Shown here one piece after another: positions 16,571 through 23,945 of a stretch of 64,000 nucleotides of DNA (position 1 is its first letter; each line of letters opens with the position of its first letter). The position numbers were made by a program, and so were the translations under genes. The stretch covers positions 56,167 to 120,166 of the forward strand of contig JANQPB010000028.1 in assembly GCA_028285495.1 (NCBI GenBank), given 5' to 3'. Origin of the DNA: Acidimicrobiales bacterium. Its GTDB lineage: Bacteria; Actinomycetota; Acidimicrobiia; Acidimicrobiales; SZUA-35. The notes under the pieces were generated by a model, which saw nothing but the letters and a program-made list of their open reading frames with translations, had not been told where the DNA came from and searched no databases.

Positions 16571-17499
16571 CGGATCAGGCCGTCGTGGTCGGCCAGGCGG
16601 GCCTGCTCGGCCAACAGGTGGGCTTCGGTGATTCGCCCGTAGACCGATCGCGTCCGGTCGACCGGGCCGATCACCCCCGGTTGTTCGGCGTACGACAGGA
16701 CCAGCACGTGCCTCGATCGATTGCCGGCGACGGCGGTCACCCGGTGCAGCGAGTAGCGGCCGAGGAACAGCTGGAGGTCGCCGGGGGCGCCGTCGACCTG
16801 CTCGGCCGGCCGCTCCGCTCGACCGTCGAGCACCGCCCGCAGGCCGGCGAGGTTCTCGTCGCCCGGGCGTCGCAGGTCACGGTGGTACTCGAAGACGCCG
16901 CCGGACTCGGCCCGTTGCACCACGATGGTCACGACGTAGTCGTTGGTGTCGTAGTGCCACGGGTAGCAGCCGCCCGGGGGCAGGACGGTGGCCACCAGCC
17001 CGGCCAGCGGATCCGCGTACTCGAAGACGCGAGGTCGACCGACGACGGCGGCGACGAACGACTTGAACCCCGGCGACACGTACAGCCGTTGTGCGATGGA
17101 GTAGGGGGGCAGCATGTCCCTGGTCACGTGGCCGGCATGCCAGCGGAGGCGGACCCGGCGGGGATCGTCGGCCTCGAGGTCGGTCTCCAGCGCGCCGCGG
17201 GCGTACACGCTGGCCTCCTGGTGCAGGATCGGGACGTGGCGGGTGATGACCTCGAGCTCGGCCGCGAGGGATCGGAGTGCGGCGGGATCGAGGAAACCGG
17301 CGAGCGTGGCGCAGCCGCGGTTGGCGAGCTCGGCCCGGGTCCTGCCGACGAGCCGGCCCAGGCTCGATGAGCCCGGTCGGTCGATCGGGTAGCGGGCGAC
17401 GTCGACGAGCCCGTCGAGCGAGCCGGCCTCGGGATCGGCGAGCGTCGCCAGCGTCGCCGGTGTGGCCGTCGCTCCTGGCGTCGTGACCGTCTCGGCCAT
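16567..17499 (-). CDS. Fe(II)/2-oxoglutarate-dependent dioxygenase
   Basis: 310 aa. Double-stranded beta-helix oxygenase with proximal facial-triad residues H182 and D184 (WHYDTNDYVVTIVVQ), distal H252 (GRYSLHRV) and a likely 2OG-binding arginine at 261 or 263 (GNRSRHVLVLSY). The pattern resembles the ArpA/BesD-like group. Because D184 is present, where BesD-type halogenases have glycine, hydroxylation is expected rather than halogenation. Start at 17499; the downstream DddP-like gene overlaps by 4 nt, so the two are translated together. A LysR gene diverges from it across a 105-nt region with a perfect dyad. Substrate unknown; a small zwitterionic compound shared with the DddP-like enzyme is a guess. 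Confidence 0.85.
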   Translation of the reverse strand: MAETVTTPGATATPATLATLADPEAGSLDGLVDVARYPIDRPGSSSLGRLVGRTRAELANRGCATLAGFLDPAALRSLAAELEVITRHVPILHQEASVYARGALETDLEADDPRRVRLRWHAGHVTRDMLPPYSIAQRLYVSPGFKSFVAAVVGRPRVFEYADPLAGLVATVLPPGGCYPWHYDTNDYVVTIVVQRAESGGVFEYHRDLRRPGDENLAGLRAVLDGRAERPAEQVDGAPGDLQLFLGRYSLHRVTAVAGNRSRHVLVLSYAEQPGVIGPVDRTRSVYGRITEAHLLAEQARLADHDGLIR

Positions 17500-17604
17500 G
17501 ACGTCAGTAAGACCCGTGGCAGTCCATGTGTCCAATGAATCTCTACGTCGATTTACGATGCACGACGTGCATGTTCCGTGCCTGATCGGGCCTAGGCTCG
17601 TCGG
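17500..17604. promoter_or_regulatory. Divergent control region with LysR-type operator
   Basis: ATGCACG-A-CGTGCAT (17558-17572) is a perfect dyad satisfying the LysR T-N11-A rule (T17559, A17571). It sits between the dioxygenase and LysR genes in a notably AT-richer stretch. For the LysR gene, TAGGCT (17593-17598) ends 6 nt before its ATG, so its transcript is probably leaderless. Confidence 0.65.
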
Positions 17605-18504
17605 ATGACGCTCCAGCTCGAGCTCCGCCACTACGAGACGATCGTCGCCATCGTGGAGTGCGGCACGATGACCGAGGCGGCCCGCGAGCTCAACTCGACC
17701 CAGTCGACGCTGAGCCATCGGCTGGCCGAGGCCGAGCGGCGGCTCGGGGTCAGGCTCTTCGATCGAGGTCGTCGTCGCCGCCTGACGCCGACCAGGGCCG
17801 GTCTGGCCACCCACCAGGCCGCCTCCCGAGCCCTCGACGCCCTCGGCCGCAACGAGCAGGTCCTGCTGACCGAGCAGCCCGAGGTCACCTCGGTGGTCCG
17901 GATCGCGGTCGGGAGCTACGACTGCTTCCACTGGTACCCCTCGTTCATCGAGCACTCGCGGCGCCGCGATCCCGATGTCGAGCTCCAGTTGGTCGCCGGC
18001 GGCGACACCCCCGGCGATGCGCTGGCCGCGCTCGACGTCGACCTCGTCATCGCGCCGGGGACGCCGAGCGGCGCGGTCGACCTGCGCCCCGCGTTCGGCG
18101 ACGAGCTCATGCTGATCGTCGCTCCCGACCACCCCCTGGCCGACCGCGACATGGTGGAACCGGCCGACCTGCTCGGCGAGACCTACCTGACCTACAACCC
18201 GACCCCGGCCCCCGGCTTCGAGTACGACCGCTTCATCCGGTCGGGTGAGGAGTATCCGCGGGTCGTCACCGTCGTGCCCCAGACCGCTGCCATCACCGAG
18301 CTGGTGGCGGCCGGCGCCGGTGTCAGCATCCTCAGTCGCTGGGCGCTGACGTCCGCCATCGCCGCCGGCCGGGTCGTGGCCGTCCGGTGCGGTCCGGGCG
18401 GGCTCCGACTGGACTGGCACGTCGTGGTGCGGTTGACCGAACCGCCCGGCTCGCCGGCCCGACGGGTCGGCGACCACCTGATCGAATCGCTCGCCCACCG
18501 GTAG
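17605..18504 (+). CDS. LysR-family regulator, divergent from the dioxygenase operon
   Basis: 299 aa. N-terminal winged HTH (about 6-65: LRHYETIVAIVECGTMTEAA, then STLSHRLAEAERRLGVRLFDRG) and a C-terminal effector-binding domain (about 92-295). The pattern is closest to the MetR-like branch of LysR proteins. Transcribed divergently from the dioxygenase/M24 pair, the usual layout for a LysR activator of the opposite operon, with a perfect T-N11-A dyad between them. Its stop codon TAG (18502-18504) is also part of the TAGGCT -10 box of ffh, which starts 13 nt later, so LysR read-through could feed ffh expression. Confidence 0.9.
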   Translation: MTLQLELRHYETIVAIVECGTMTEAARELNSTQSTLSHRLAEAERRLGVRLFDRGRRRRLTPTRAGLATHQAASRALDALGRNEQVLLTEQPEVTSVVRIAVGSYDCFHWYPSFIEHSRRRDPDVELQLVAGGDTPGDALAALDVDLVIAPGTPSGAVDLRPAFGDELMLIVAPDHPLADRDMVEPADLLGETYLTYNPTPAPGFEYDRFIRSGEEYPRVVTVVPQTAAITELVAAGAGVSILSRWALTSAIAAGRVVAVRCGPGGLRLDWHVVVRLTEPPGSPARRVGDHLIESLAHR

Positions 18505-18507
18505 GCT
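18502..18507 (+). promoter_or_regulatory. -10 box TAGGCT of ffh
   Basis: TAGGCT ends 9 nt before the ffh ATG (18517) and overlaps the LysR stop codon. There is no SD, so the ffh transcript is nearly leaderless. Confidence 0.5.
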
Positions 18508-18516
18508 GACAGTCCA

Positions 18517-20040
18517 ATGTTTGAATCGCTGACCGACAGATTCGAGGGCATCTTCACCCGCCTCCGGGGCAAGGGTGTCCTCAGCGAGGCCGACGTCGAA
18601 GAGGTCCTGCGGGAGATCCGGGTCGCCCTGCTCGAGGCCGACGTCAACCTCACCGTCGTCCGCAACCTCCGCAACCGGATCCGCGAGCGGGCCGTCGGTG
18701 AGGAGGTCCACCAGGCCCTCAATCCGGCCCAGCAGGTCGTCAAGATCGTCAACGAGGAGCTGACGGCCAGCCTCGGCGGCGAGACGATCGACATCCGCTA
18801 CGCCTCGAAGCCGCCGACCGTGGTGCTGATGGCCGGCCTCCAGGGCTCGGGCAAGACCACCAGCTCGGCCAAGCTCGCCCGCTGGTTCAAGAGCCACGGC
18901 CGCAATCCGCTGCTCGTCGGCGCCGACCTCCAGCGCCCGGCCGCGGTCGACCAGCTCCGCACGCTCGGCGGTCAGATCGACGTCCCGGTCTACTCCGATC
19001 CGTCCGACCCGGTCCGGGTCGCCGCCGGGGCCATCGAGGAGGCCCGGTCGAGCGGCCGCGACGTCGTCATCGTCGACACCGCCGGACGGCTCGCCATCGA
19101 CGAGGAGTTGATGGAGGAGGTCCGTCGGATCTCCGACGTGACGTCGCCGGACTACACGTTCCTCGTCGTCGACGCCATGACCGGTCAGGACGCCGTCAAC
19201 GTCGCCGAGGCGTTCCACGACAAGCTGGAGCTCGACGGGGTCATCCTGACCAAGCTCGACGGCGACGCCCGCGGCGGCGCCGCCCTGTCGGTCAAGGAGG
19301 TGGTCGGTCGCCCGATCGCCTTCGCCGCAACCGGCGAGAAGCTCGAGGACTTCGACCTCTTCCACCCGGACCGGATGGCCAACCGGATCCTCGGCATGGG
19401 CGACGTGCTCACCCTGATCGAGAAGGCCGAGCAGACCTTCGAGGCCGAGGAGGCCGAGGAGGCGGCGGCCCGACTGCTCGAGGGCCAGTTCACCCTCGAC
19501 GACTTCCTCGAGCAGATGCAGCAGCTCAAGAAGATGGGCCCGCTGAACAACCTCGTCGGGATGCTCCCCGGCATGCCGAAGGAGGTGCGCGACGTCGAGA
19601 TCGGCGACAAGGAGGTCGCCCGCATCGAGGCGATCATCAAGTCGATGACGCCGTCCGAGCGCACCGACCCGTCGATCATCGACACCTCCAGGCGCACCCG
19701 CATCGCCAACGGCTCGGGCACCAACCCGACCCAGGTCGCCGGCCTGCTCACCCAGTTCTCCGAGATGCAGAAGATGATGAAGCGCTTCGGGGGCATGGGC
19801 ACCAAGAAGGCGAAGCGCAACAAGCGCAAGGACAACAAGAAGGGTCGCAAGGGCAAGAAGGGCGGGGGTCGGGTGACGGCCAAGGGTGGGGGCCGGGTCA
19901 CCCAGAAGGGTGGCGGTCGGGTCACGCCGAAGGGCGAGAAGGCCACCAAGTCACCCCTGACCCTGCCAGGCCTCGACCGCATCGACGATCTCGACTTCGA
20001 GCAGATGGCCGACGAGCTCGGCCGCTTCGACCGCAAGTAG
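18517..20040 (+). CDS. ffh: Signal recognition particle protein Ffh (SRP54)
   Basis: 507 aa. Binds signal peptides and SRP RNA and pairs with FtsY. N domain (1-90), G domain with GLQGSGKTTS (about 107-116), DTAGRLAIDEELM, and TKLDGDARGGAAL, then a Met-rich M domain (about 325-435: FLEQMQQLKKMGPLNNLVGMLPGM). After the M domain comes a lysine-rich stretch and three tandem 8-residue repeats KGGGRVT(A/Q/P) encoded at 19858-19929, before a conserved-looking acidic end DFEQMADELGRFDRK. The basic repeat tail is unusual and might contact SRP RNA or the ribosome. No SD; -10 box TAGGCT 9 nt upstream. An SRP RNA gene was not found nearby. Confidence 0.97.
   Translation: MFESLTDRFEGIFTRLRGKGVLSEADVEEVLREIRVALLEADVNLTVVRNLRNRIRERAVGEEVHQALNPAQQVVKIVNEELTASLGGETIDIRYASKPPTVVLMAGLQGSGKTTSSAKLARWFKSHGRNPLLVGADLQRPAAVDQLRTLGGQIDVPVYSDPSDPVRVAAGAIEEARSSGRDVVIVDTAGRLAIDEELMEEVRRISDVTSPDYTFLVVDAMTGQDAVNVAEAFHDKLELDGVILTKLDGDARGGAALSVKEVVGRPIAFAATGEKLEDFDLFHPDRMANRILGMGDVLTLIEKAEQTFEAEEAEEAAARLLEGQFTLDDFLEQMQQLKKMGPLNNLVGMLPGMPKEVRDVEIGDKEVARIEAIIKSMTPSERTDPSIIDTSRRTRIANGSGTNPTQVAGLLTQFSEMQKMMKRFGGMGTKKAKRNKRKDNKKGRKGKKGGGRVTAKGGGRVTQKGGGRVTPKGEKATKSPLTLPGLDRIDDLDFEQMADELGRFDRK
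19858..19929 (+). repeat. Three 24-nt in-frame repeats in ffh
   Basis: Units 19858-19881, 19882-19905 and 19906-19929, each encoding KGGGRVT plus A, Q or P. Synonymous differences between units show they are not a very recent duplication. Confidence 0.85.
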
Positions 20041-20129
20041 CTGGCTCCGCCGCCGGCGACCGCACGACGCCGTCTCGGCGACGCAGCCGGTCCGGGGCCC
20101 GGCCCGGTGGAGGCGCCGGTCGGCCCGGA

Positions 20130-20135
20130 TACGAT
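20130..20135 (+). promoter_or_regulatory. -10 box TACGAT upstream of rpsP
   Basis: TACGAT would give a leader of about 88 nt before the rpsP GTG. It probably drives the rpsP-KH-rimM-trmD operon. Confidence 0.35.
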
Positions 20136-20229
20136 CGAATGTCGGCCCGCGCCGGCTGCCTGGCGCCGCCCCGATTTTCCCCGGACCGACCGGATCCCCC
20201 GACCATCGAGAGACGAGAAGAGACGAGAC

Positions 20230-20589
20230 GTGGCCGTTCGACTGCGCCTGATGCGAATGGGCAAGAAGAAGCAACCGACGTACCGGGTCGTGGCGGCCGA
20301 TTCCCGCGCCCCCCGCGACGGGCGGTTCATCGAGATCGTCGGGACGTACAACCCCCGCACCGAGCCATCCCAGATCTCGATCGACAAGGCCAAGGCCGTC
20401 CGCTGGTTGCGGGAGGGCGCACAGCCATCCGACCGGGTCAGGAAGCTCCTCGACATCTCGGGCGCCTGGGCGGCGTTCGAGGCCGGCACCAGCGTCGAGG
20501 ATCTGGAGGCCGAGGCCGCAGCCGAGCAGGCGGCCGCCGCCGAGACGGCCGAGGCCACCGCCGGCGCTCCGTCCGGGGGTGCGGCATGA
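20230..20589 (+). CDS. rpsP: 30S ribosomal protein S16
   Basis: 119 aa. Starts at GTG 20230 (VAVRLRLMRMGKKKQPTYRVV), matching the family N-terminus MAVKIRLxRxGxKxxPxYRIV. The S16 core covers residues 1-80 (RFIEIVGTYNPRTEPSQI, then KAVRWLREGAQPSDRVRKLL). An Ala/Glu-rich tail of about 30 residues follows, longer than in most S16 proteins and reminiscent of the tail on S2 in this window. The KH-domain gene overlaps its stop as ATGA. First gene of the ribosome/tRNA maturation operon. Confidence 0.97.
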   Translation: MAVRLRLMRMGKKKQPTYRVVAADSRAPRDGRFIEIVGTYNPRTEPSQISIDKAKAVRWLREGAQPSDRVRKLLDISGAWAAFEAGTSVEDLEAEAAAEQAAAAETAEATAGAPSGGAA

Positions 20590-20840
20590 CCGACTCGGTT
20601 GCCCCAAGCGCCGAGGCGGTCCTGATGATGGTCTGTCGCTCCGTCGTGAGTGAGCCGGACGACGTGTCGATCGAGGCCACCGCCGACGGTGACCGGGTCC
20701 GGCTCGACGTCACCGTCAACGCCGACGACATGGGTCGCGTGATCGGCCGCCGTGGCCGGGTGGCCTCCGCCATCCGCACCGTGGTCGGCGCCGCCGCCGC
20801 CAAGGACGGCGTGGTGGCCGAGGTTGAGTTCGTCGAGTAG
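20586..20840 (+). CDS. khpA: KH-domain RNA-binding protein (KhpA/YlqC type)
   Basis: 84 aa. A single KH domain with the GxxG loop as VIGRRGRVASAIRTVV (about 54-69). It corresponds to the small KH protein regularly found between rpsP and rimM in Gram-positive bacteria (KhpA/YlqC), which binds RNA with a Jag/KhpB partner and affects cell division and elongation. The ATG overlaps the rpsP stop (ATGA), and rimM starts inside its 3' end. Function is from family knowledge. Confidence 0.92.
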   Translation: MTDSVAPSAEAVLMMVCRSVVSEPDDVSIEATADGDRVRLDVTVNADDMGRVIGRRGRVASAIRTVVGAAAAKDGVVAEVEFVE

Positions 20841-21381
20841 CGGCGGCCACCCCGACGAGCTGCTCGAGGTCGGCCGCATCGAGAAGGCCCACGGGCTGAA
20901 GGGCGAGGTCGTCGTCAGCCTCGTGACCAACATGGTCGCCGACCGGACCGCACCCGGCGCCGTGCTCCGGGCCGGCGAGCGCGACCTGGTGATCGTCGGT
21001 TCGCGTCCCCACGGCAACCGGTGGCTGGTGACGTTCGACGGGGTGACCGACCGCGACGACGCCGACGCCCTCCGGGGCACCACGCTGCTGGCCGAGCCGC
21101 TGGCCACCGCCGGCGAGGATCCCGGCCCGCCGTCGGCGACGGCCGACCACGGCCAGGAGGTCGTCGCCTTCGTGCACGAGCTGATCGGCCGCCGGGTCGT
21201 CGACCAGCGCGGGCTCGACCACGGACCGGTTCGCTCGGTGATCGAGAACCCGGCCTCCGACCTGCTGGAGCTCGACGACGGGCTCGTGCCGCTGACGTTC
21301 TATCGGGGGACCGATCCCGAGGCCGGCACGATCGCCGTCGACGTGCCGGACGGGCTCCTCGGCGACACCGACGAGGGGTAG
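20824..21381 (+). CDS. rimM: Ribosome maturation factor RimM
   Basis: 185 aa. Assists late 30S assembly by binding S19 near the 16S rRNA head. The N-terminal beta-barrel has LLEVGRIEKAHGLKGEV, and the middle has DGVTDRDDADALRGTTLL. The PRC-barrel end has VHELIGRRVVDQRG and ENPASDLLEL. There is no in-frame ATG or GTG between the KH gene stop and the conserved core. The TTG at 20824, which overlaps the end of khpA by 17 nt, gives the expected short N-terminus, so it was chosen; the exact start is uncertain. It lies between khpA and trmD, the standard location. Confidence 0.9.
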   Translation: MSSSSSGGHPDELLEVGRIEKAHGLKGEVVVSLVTNMVADRTAPGAVLRAGERDLVIVGSRPHGNRWLVTFDGVTDRDDADALRGTTLLAEPLATAGEDPGPPSATADHGQEVVAFVHELIGRRVVDQRGLDHGPVRSVIENPASDLLELDDGLVPLTFYRGTDPEAGTIAVDVPDGLLGDTDEG

Positions 21382-21387
21382 GCGCCG

Positions 21388-22137
21388 GTGCGGATCGACG
21401 TGCTGACGATCCTGCCCGAGGTGGTCCAAGCGTTCACGTCGGCGTCCCTGTTGGGCAAGGCCCGTCGTGACCGGGTGCTCGACATCCGGATCCACGACCT
21501 CCGGGACTCGGCAACCGACGTGCACCGCACGGTCGACGACAGCCCCTTCGGTGGGGGAGCGGGCATGGTGCTCAAGCCCGAGCCGGTGTTCGACACCGTC
21601 GAGCGGGTCGATCCGCCGCGGCCGCTCGTCTATCTCACCCCGGCCGGCCGGCCGTTCGACCAGGGCCATGCCCGCCGACTGGCCGGCGGCGACGGGTTCA
21701 CACTGCTGTGCGGGCGCTACGAGGGCATCGATCAGCGGATCCGCGACCACCTGGTCGACGAGGAGCTGTCGATCGGCGACTACGTCCTCGCCGGCGGCGA
21801 GGTGGCGGCCGGGGTGGTCATCGAGGCCGTCGGGCGCCTGGTCCCGGGCGTGCTCGGCAACTCGGAGTCGGTCGACGACGAGTCGTTCAGCGACGGGCTG
21901 CTCGAGTACCCCCACTACACCCGCCCGGCCGGCTACCGCGGTTGGGAGGTGCCCGACGTGCTTCGCTCGGGCGATCACGGCCGGGTGGCCCGCTGGCGGC
22001 GAGCCTGGTCGCTGCGACGCACGATCGACGTTCGTCCGGATCTCATCGCCGCCCGGGGCGGGATCACCGATGCCGATCTGGCACTGCTGGCCGAATTCGA
22101 CCTGTCGGCGCCGGCGGTCGACCCGCACGAGCGGTAG
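21388..22137 (+). CDS. trmD: tRNA (guanine37-N1)-methyltransferase TrmD
   Basis: 249 aa. Methylates G37 next to the anticodon to prevent frameshifting. SPOUT trefoil-knot motifs are present: DSPFGGGAGMV (about 51-61), LLCGRYEGIDQRI (about 107-119), SIGDYVLAGGE (about 129-139) and the linker ESFSDGLLEYPHYTRP. GTG start at 21388, 6 nt after the rimM stop. Length is normal. Last gene of the rpsP operon; rplS follows after a 136-nt gap with its own promoter candidate. Confidence 0.97.
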   Translation: MRIDVLTILPEVVQAFTSASLLGKARRDRVLDIRIHDLRDSATDVHRTVDDSPFGGGAGMVLKPEPVFDTVERVDPPRPLVYLTPAGRPFDQGHARRLAGGDGFTLLCGRYEGIDQRIRDHLVDEELSIGDYVLAGGEVAAGVVIEAVGRLVPGVLGNSESVDDESFSDGLLEYPHYTRPAGYRGWEVPDVLRSGDHGRVARWRRAWSLRRTIDVRPDLIAARGGITDADLALLAEFDLSAPAVDPHER

Positions 22138-22156
22138 GGGTTCGTTCACGGCCCGG

Positions 22157-22162
22157 TAGGCT
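22157..22162 (+). promoter_or_regulatory. -10 box TAGGCT of rplS
   Basis: The ten bases TAGGCTGGTC at 22157-22166 also occur at the rpsB and rimP promoters. Predicted leader about 105 nt, containing the GC-rich dyad GCCGGC-accgc-GCCGGC near 22190-22206. Confidence 0.45.
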
Positions 22163-22273
22163 GGTCGGTCGACATCGGACTTGCCGTCTGCCGGCACCGC
22201 GCCGGCCCCGCACCAGGCGAGGCCCGTGCGGCCCGCAGCCGCCGAGGCCCCCCACTTCCGAGGAACCGGACCC

Positions 22274-22621
22274 ATGAACCTGACCGACATCGTCGAAGCG
22301 TCCCAGTTGCGGACCGACATCCCCGAGTTCGACCCCGGCGACACCGTGAAGGTGCACGTCAAGGTGGTCGAGGGCAACCGGGAGCGGGTCCAGGTCTTCC
22401 AGGGTGTGGTCATCGCCCGGAAGGGTGAGGGAATCCGCGAGACGTTCACCGTGCGCAAGCTCAGCTTCGGTGTCGGCGTCGAGCGCATCTTCCCGCTCCA
22501 CTCGCCGATCATCGACCGGATCGAGCAGGTCAGCCGCGGCGACGTGCGCCGGGCCAAGCTCTATTACCTCCGTGACCGGGTCGGCAAGGCGGCCAAGGTC
22601 AAGGAGAAGCGGGACAACTAG
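22274..22621 (+). CDS. rplS: 50S ribosomal protein L19
   Basis: 115 aa. Family-typical sequence: FDPGDTVKVHVKVVEGNRER, VQVFQGVVIARKGEGIRETF, VGVERIFPLHSPIIDRIE and RAKLYYLRDRVGKAAKVKE. L19 lies at the 30S-50S interface. ATG at 22274 with SD GAGGAA 9 nt upstream. In most actinobacteria lepB and rnhB follow; here the next gene is the DUF2469 gene, only 76 nt away. Confidence 0.98.
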   Translation: MNLTDIVEASQLRTDIPEFDPGDTVKVHVKVVEGNRERVQVFQGVVIARKGEGIRETFTVRKLSFGVGVERIFPLHSPIIDRIEQVSRGDVRRAKLYYLRDRVGKAAKVKEKRDN

Positions 22622-22697
22622 TCGGGCCTCGGCCCGCCGGCTCGGCCGCCGAGAGCGTGGTCGCCGACCGGTCGGGAGAGGCGATCGCCGGAGGACC

Positions 22698-22985
22698 ATG
22701 AGCAGCGAGGACCTGGAGCGCTACGAAGCCGAGCTCGAGCTGGCGCTGTTCCAGGAGTACCGCGACGTCATCGGCATGTTCCGGTACGTCATCGACACCG
22801 ACCGCCGGTCCTACCTGGCCAACGAGGTCATCACCCACCGGGGCGACGACGGCGAGATCACGGGCTACGAACTGGTCGACGCCTGGGTGTGGGACATGTA
22901 CCGGCCGTCGCGCTTCCTGGCCAAGGTGTCGGTGCGGTCGTTCCGATACGTGACGATCGAGGAACTGCCCGAGCGCGACCTGTAG
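22698..22985 (+). CDS. DUF2469-family protein
   Basis: 95 aa, acidic and soluble. Begins SSEDLERYEAELELALFQEY and contains FRYVIDTDRRSYLANEV and DAWVWDMYRPSRFLAKV, the signature of DUF2469, found almost only in actinobacteria next to rnhB and yraN. ATG at 22698, with GGAGGA just 2 nt upstream. Function unknown. The location between rplS and yraN is conserved even though lepB and rnhB are absent. Confidence 0.92.
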   Translation: MSSEDLERYEAELELALFQEYRDVIGMFRYVIDTDRRSYLANEVITHRGDDGEITGYELVDAWVWDMYRPSRFLAKVSVRSFRYVTIEELPERDL

Positions 22986-23042
22986 GCGTCGTCGCCCACA
23001 TCGCCGGTCGCCGCTGCGCCGGTCGCTGTCACCCCCGCCGGG

Positions 23043-23048
23043 TACGTT
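23043..23048 (+). promoter_or_regulatory. -10 box TACGTT, leaderless yraN promoter
   Basis: TACGTT ends 6 nt before the yraN ATG (23055); no SD. Confidence 0.4.
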
Positions 23049-23054
23049 CGGACC

Positions 23055-23471
23055 ATGGCTCCCCGCGCTCGGCAGCGACCCGATCCCGTCGACCACGACG
23101 GTTGGCGGTCCCGCTCGGTCGAGTCACGGCGGGAGGCCACACGGTTCGGCCAGTTCGCCGAGGCCGCGGCCGCCCGCTGGTACCGCCGGGCCGGCTACCG
23201 CGTCCTGGCCCGCAACTGGCGGTGCCGGGAGGGCGAGCTGGATCTCGTGGTCGCATCGGCCGGCGAGGTCGCGTTCGTCGAGGTCAAGGCCAGGGCGTCC
23301 GACCGGTTCGGCGGAGGCCTCGAGGCGATCGACCACCGCAAGCGGCGTCGTCTGCGTGCGGCCGCCGTCCGATGGCTCGACGAGGCCGGCGCCGGTTTCG
23401 CCGACATCCGTTTCGACGTGGTCGAGGTCGATCGGCGGGGGCGCCTGCGGATCCACCAGGCCTGCTTCTGA
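23055..23471 (+). CDS. YraN/UPF0102-family endonuclease-like protein
   Basis: 138 aa. Predicted Holliday-junction-resolvase-like nuclease fold. Family motifs: FGQFAEAAAARWYRRAGY, VLARNWRCREGELDLVV and VAFVEVKAR, giving the E-x(n)-D-x(n)-E-x-K pattern of restriction-like nucleases (GELD and VEVK). Near the C-terminus IRFDVVEVD is also typical. The first 25 residues are charged and not part of the fold. Its activity is poorly known. It lies near comM and dprA as usual in actinobacteria, but three small genes intervene here. Confidence 0.92.
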   Translation: MAPRARQRPDPVDHDGWRSRSVESRREATRFGQFAEAAAARWYRRAGYRVLARNWRCREGELDLVVASAGEVAFVEVKARASDRFGGGLEAIDHRKRRRLRAAAVRWLDEAGAGFADIRFDVVEVDRRGRLRIHQACF

Positions 23472-23506
23472 TCGGTGGCGCAGCGGTCCATCGGGTCGGT
23501 CGAGGG

Positions 23507-23785
23507 TCAGCGACGGGTCGACCGGTTGACCCAGCAGCCGCGATGCCAGTGCCGTCGCAGATCGGGCTCGCCACGGGGCACCACCACCAGGTGTCCCTGG
23601 CCCGGTGGGATGTCGCGGTTGCAGCCAGGGCAGAGATAGGTCTTGGTCGCCTGATACGGCTGGACGAAGCGGGTCTCGGCGTCGTCGGTGTCGGAGGGGT
23701 CGGGGCGACGAGCCGGCGGTCGGCCACGCTTCCGCTTGCCCGGCTTCCCCGACTTCGGCCCGGCCTTGCGACGCCGACCGCTCAT
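23507..23785 (-). CDS. Small zinc-finger-like protein
   Basis: 92 aa. A Lys/Arg-rich N-terminus (MSGRRRKAGPKSGKPGKRKR) precedes a compact cysteine/histidine domain: YLCPGCNRDIPPGQGHLVV ... RRHWHRGCW. CPGC and HWHRGC provide likely zinc ligands. Short proteins with this C-terminal domain are widespread in actinobacteria, often mislabelled ATP/GTP-binding; function unknown. The start was set at the ATG at 23785; a GTG at 23818 is also in frame. Same strand as, and 40 nt downstream of, the 36-aa membrane protein gene. Confidence 0.78.
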   Translation of the reverse strand: MSGRRRKAGPKSGKPGKRKRGRPPARRPDPSDTDDAETRFVQPYQATKTYLCPGCNRDIPPGQGHLVVVPRGEPDLRRHWHRGCWVNRSTRR

Positions 23786-23825
23786 CGGCCCGGTCCGGTC
23801 GAGGACGGTCGCCGGCACCGCGGCC

Positions 23826-23936
23826 TCATGCCAGGGCGGCCCAGGCGATGAGACCGATGACCACGACCATGGCCGCGGCGACGAACAGGTAGTCGAACCG
23901 CGAGGTCGTATGCTTCCGGGTCGGATCGAACCCCAT
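23826..23936 (-). CDS. 36-aa single-span membrane protein
   Basis: A very small gene: MGFDPTRKHTTSRFDY, then a hydrophobic helix of about 20 residues rich in V, A, I and L, ending IAWAALA. A short basic cytosolic N-terminus followed by one helix suggests a C-out topology. Codon third positions are nearly all G or C, and the residue pattern is protein-like, so I judge it real. It resembles small conserved actinobacterial proteins starting MGFDP; that is from memory. Its start codon is only 9 nt from the divergent cytochrome c start, and it precedes the zinc-finger gene on the same strand. Confidence 0.72.
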   Translation of the reverse strand: MGFDPTRKHTTSRFDYLFVAAAMVVVIGLIAWAALA

Positions 23937-23945
23937 GGGAGCAGT

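Noticed and set aside
17500..19365. Long minus-strand open frame antisense to ffh, in frame with the dioxygenase
   Set aside because: Only the part from 17499 down encodes the dioxygenase. The upstream part is antisense shadow of ffh and LysR and crosses the divergent promoter.
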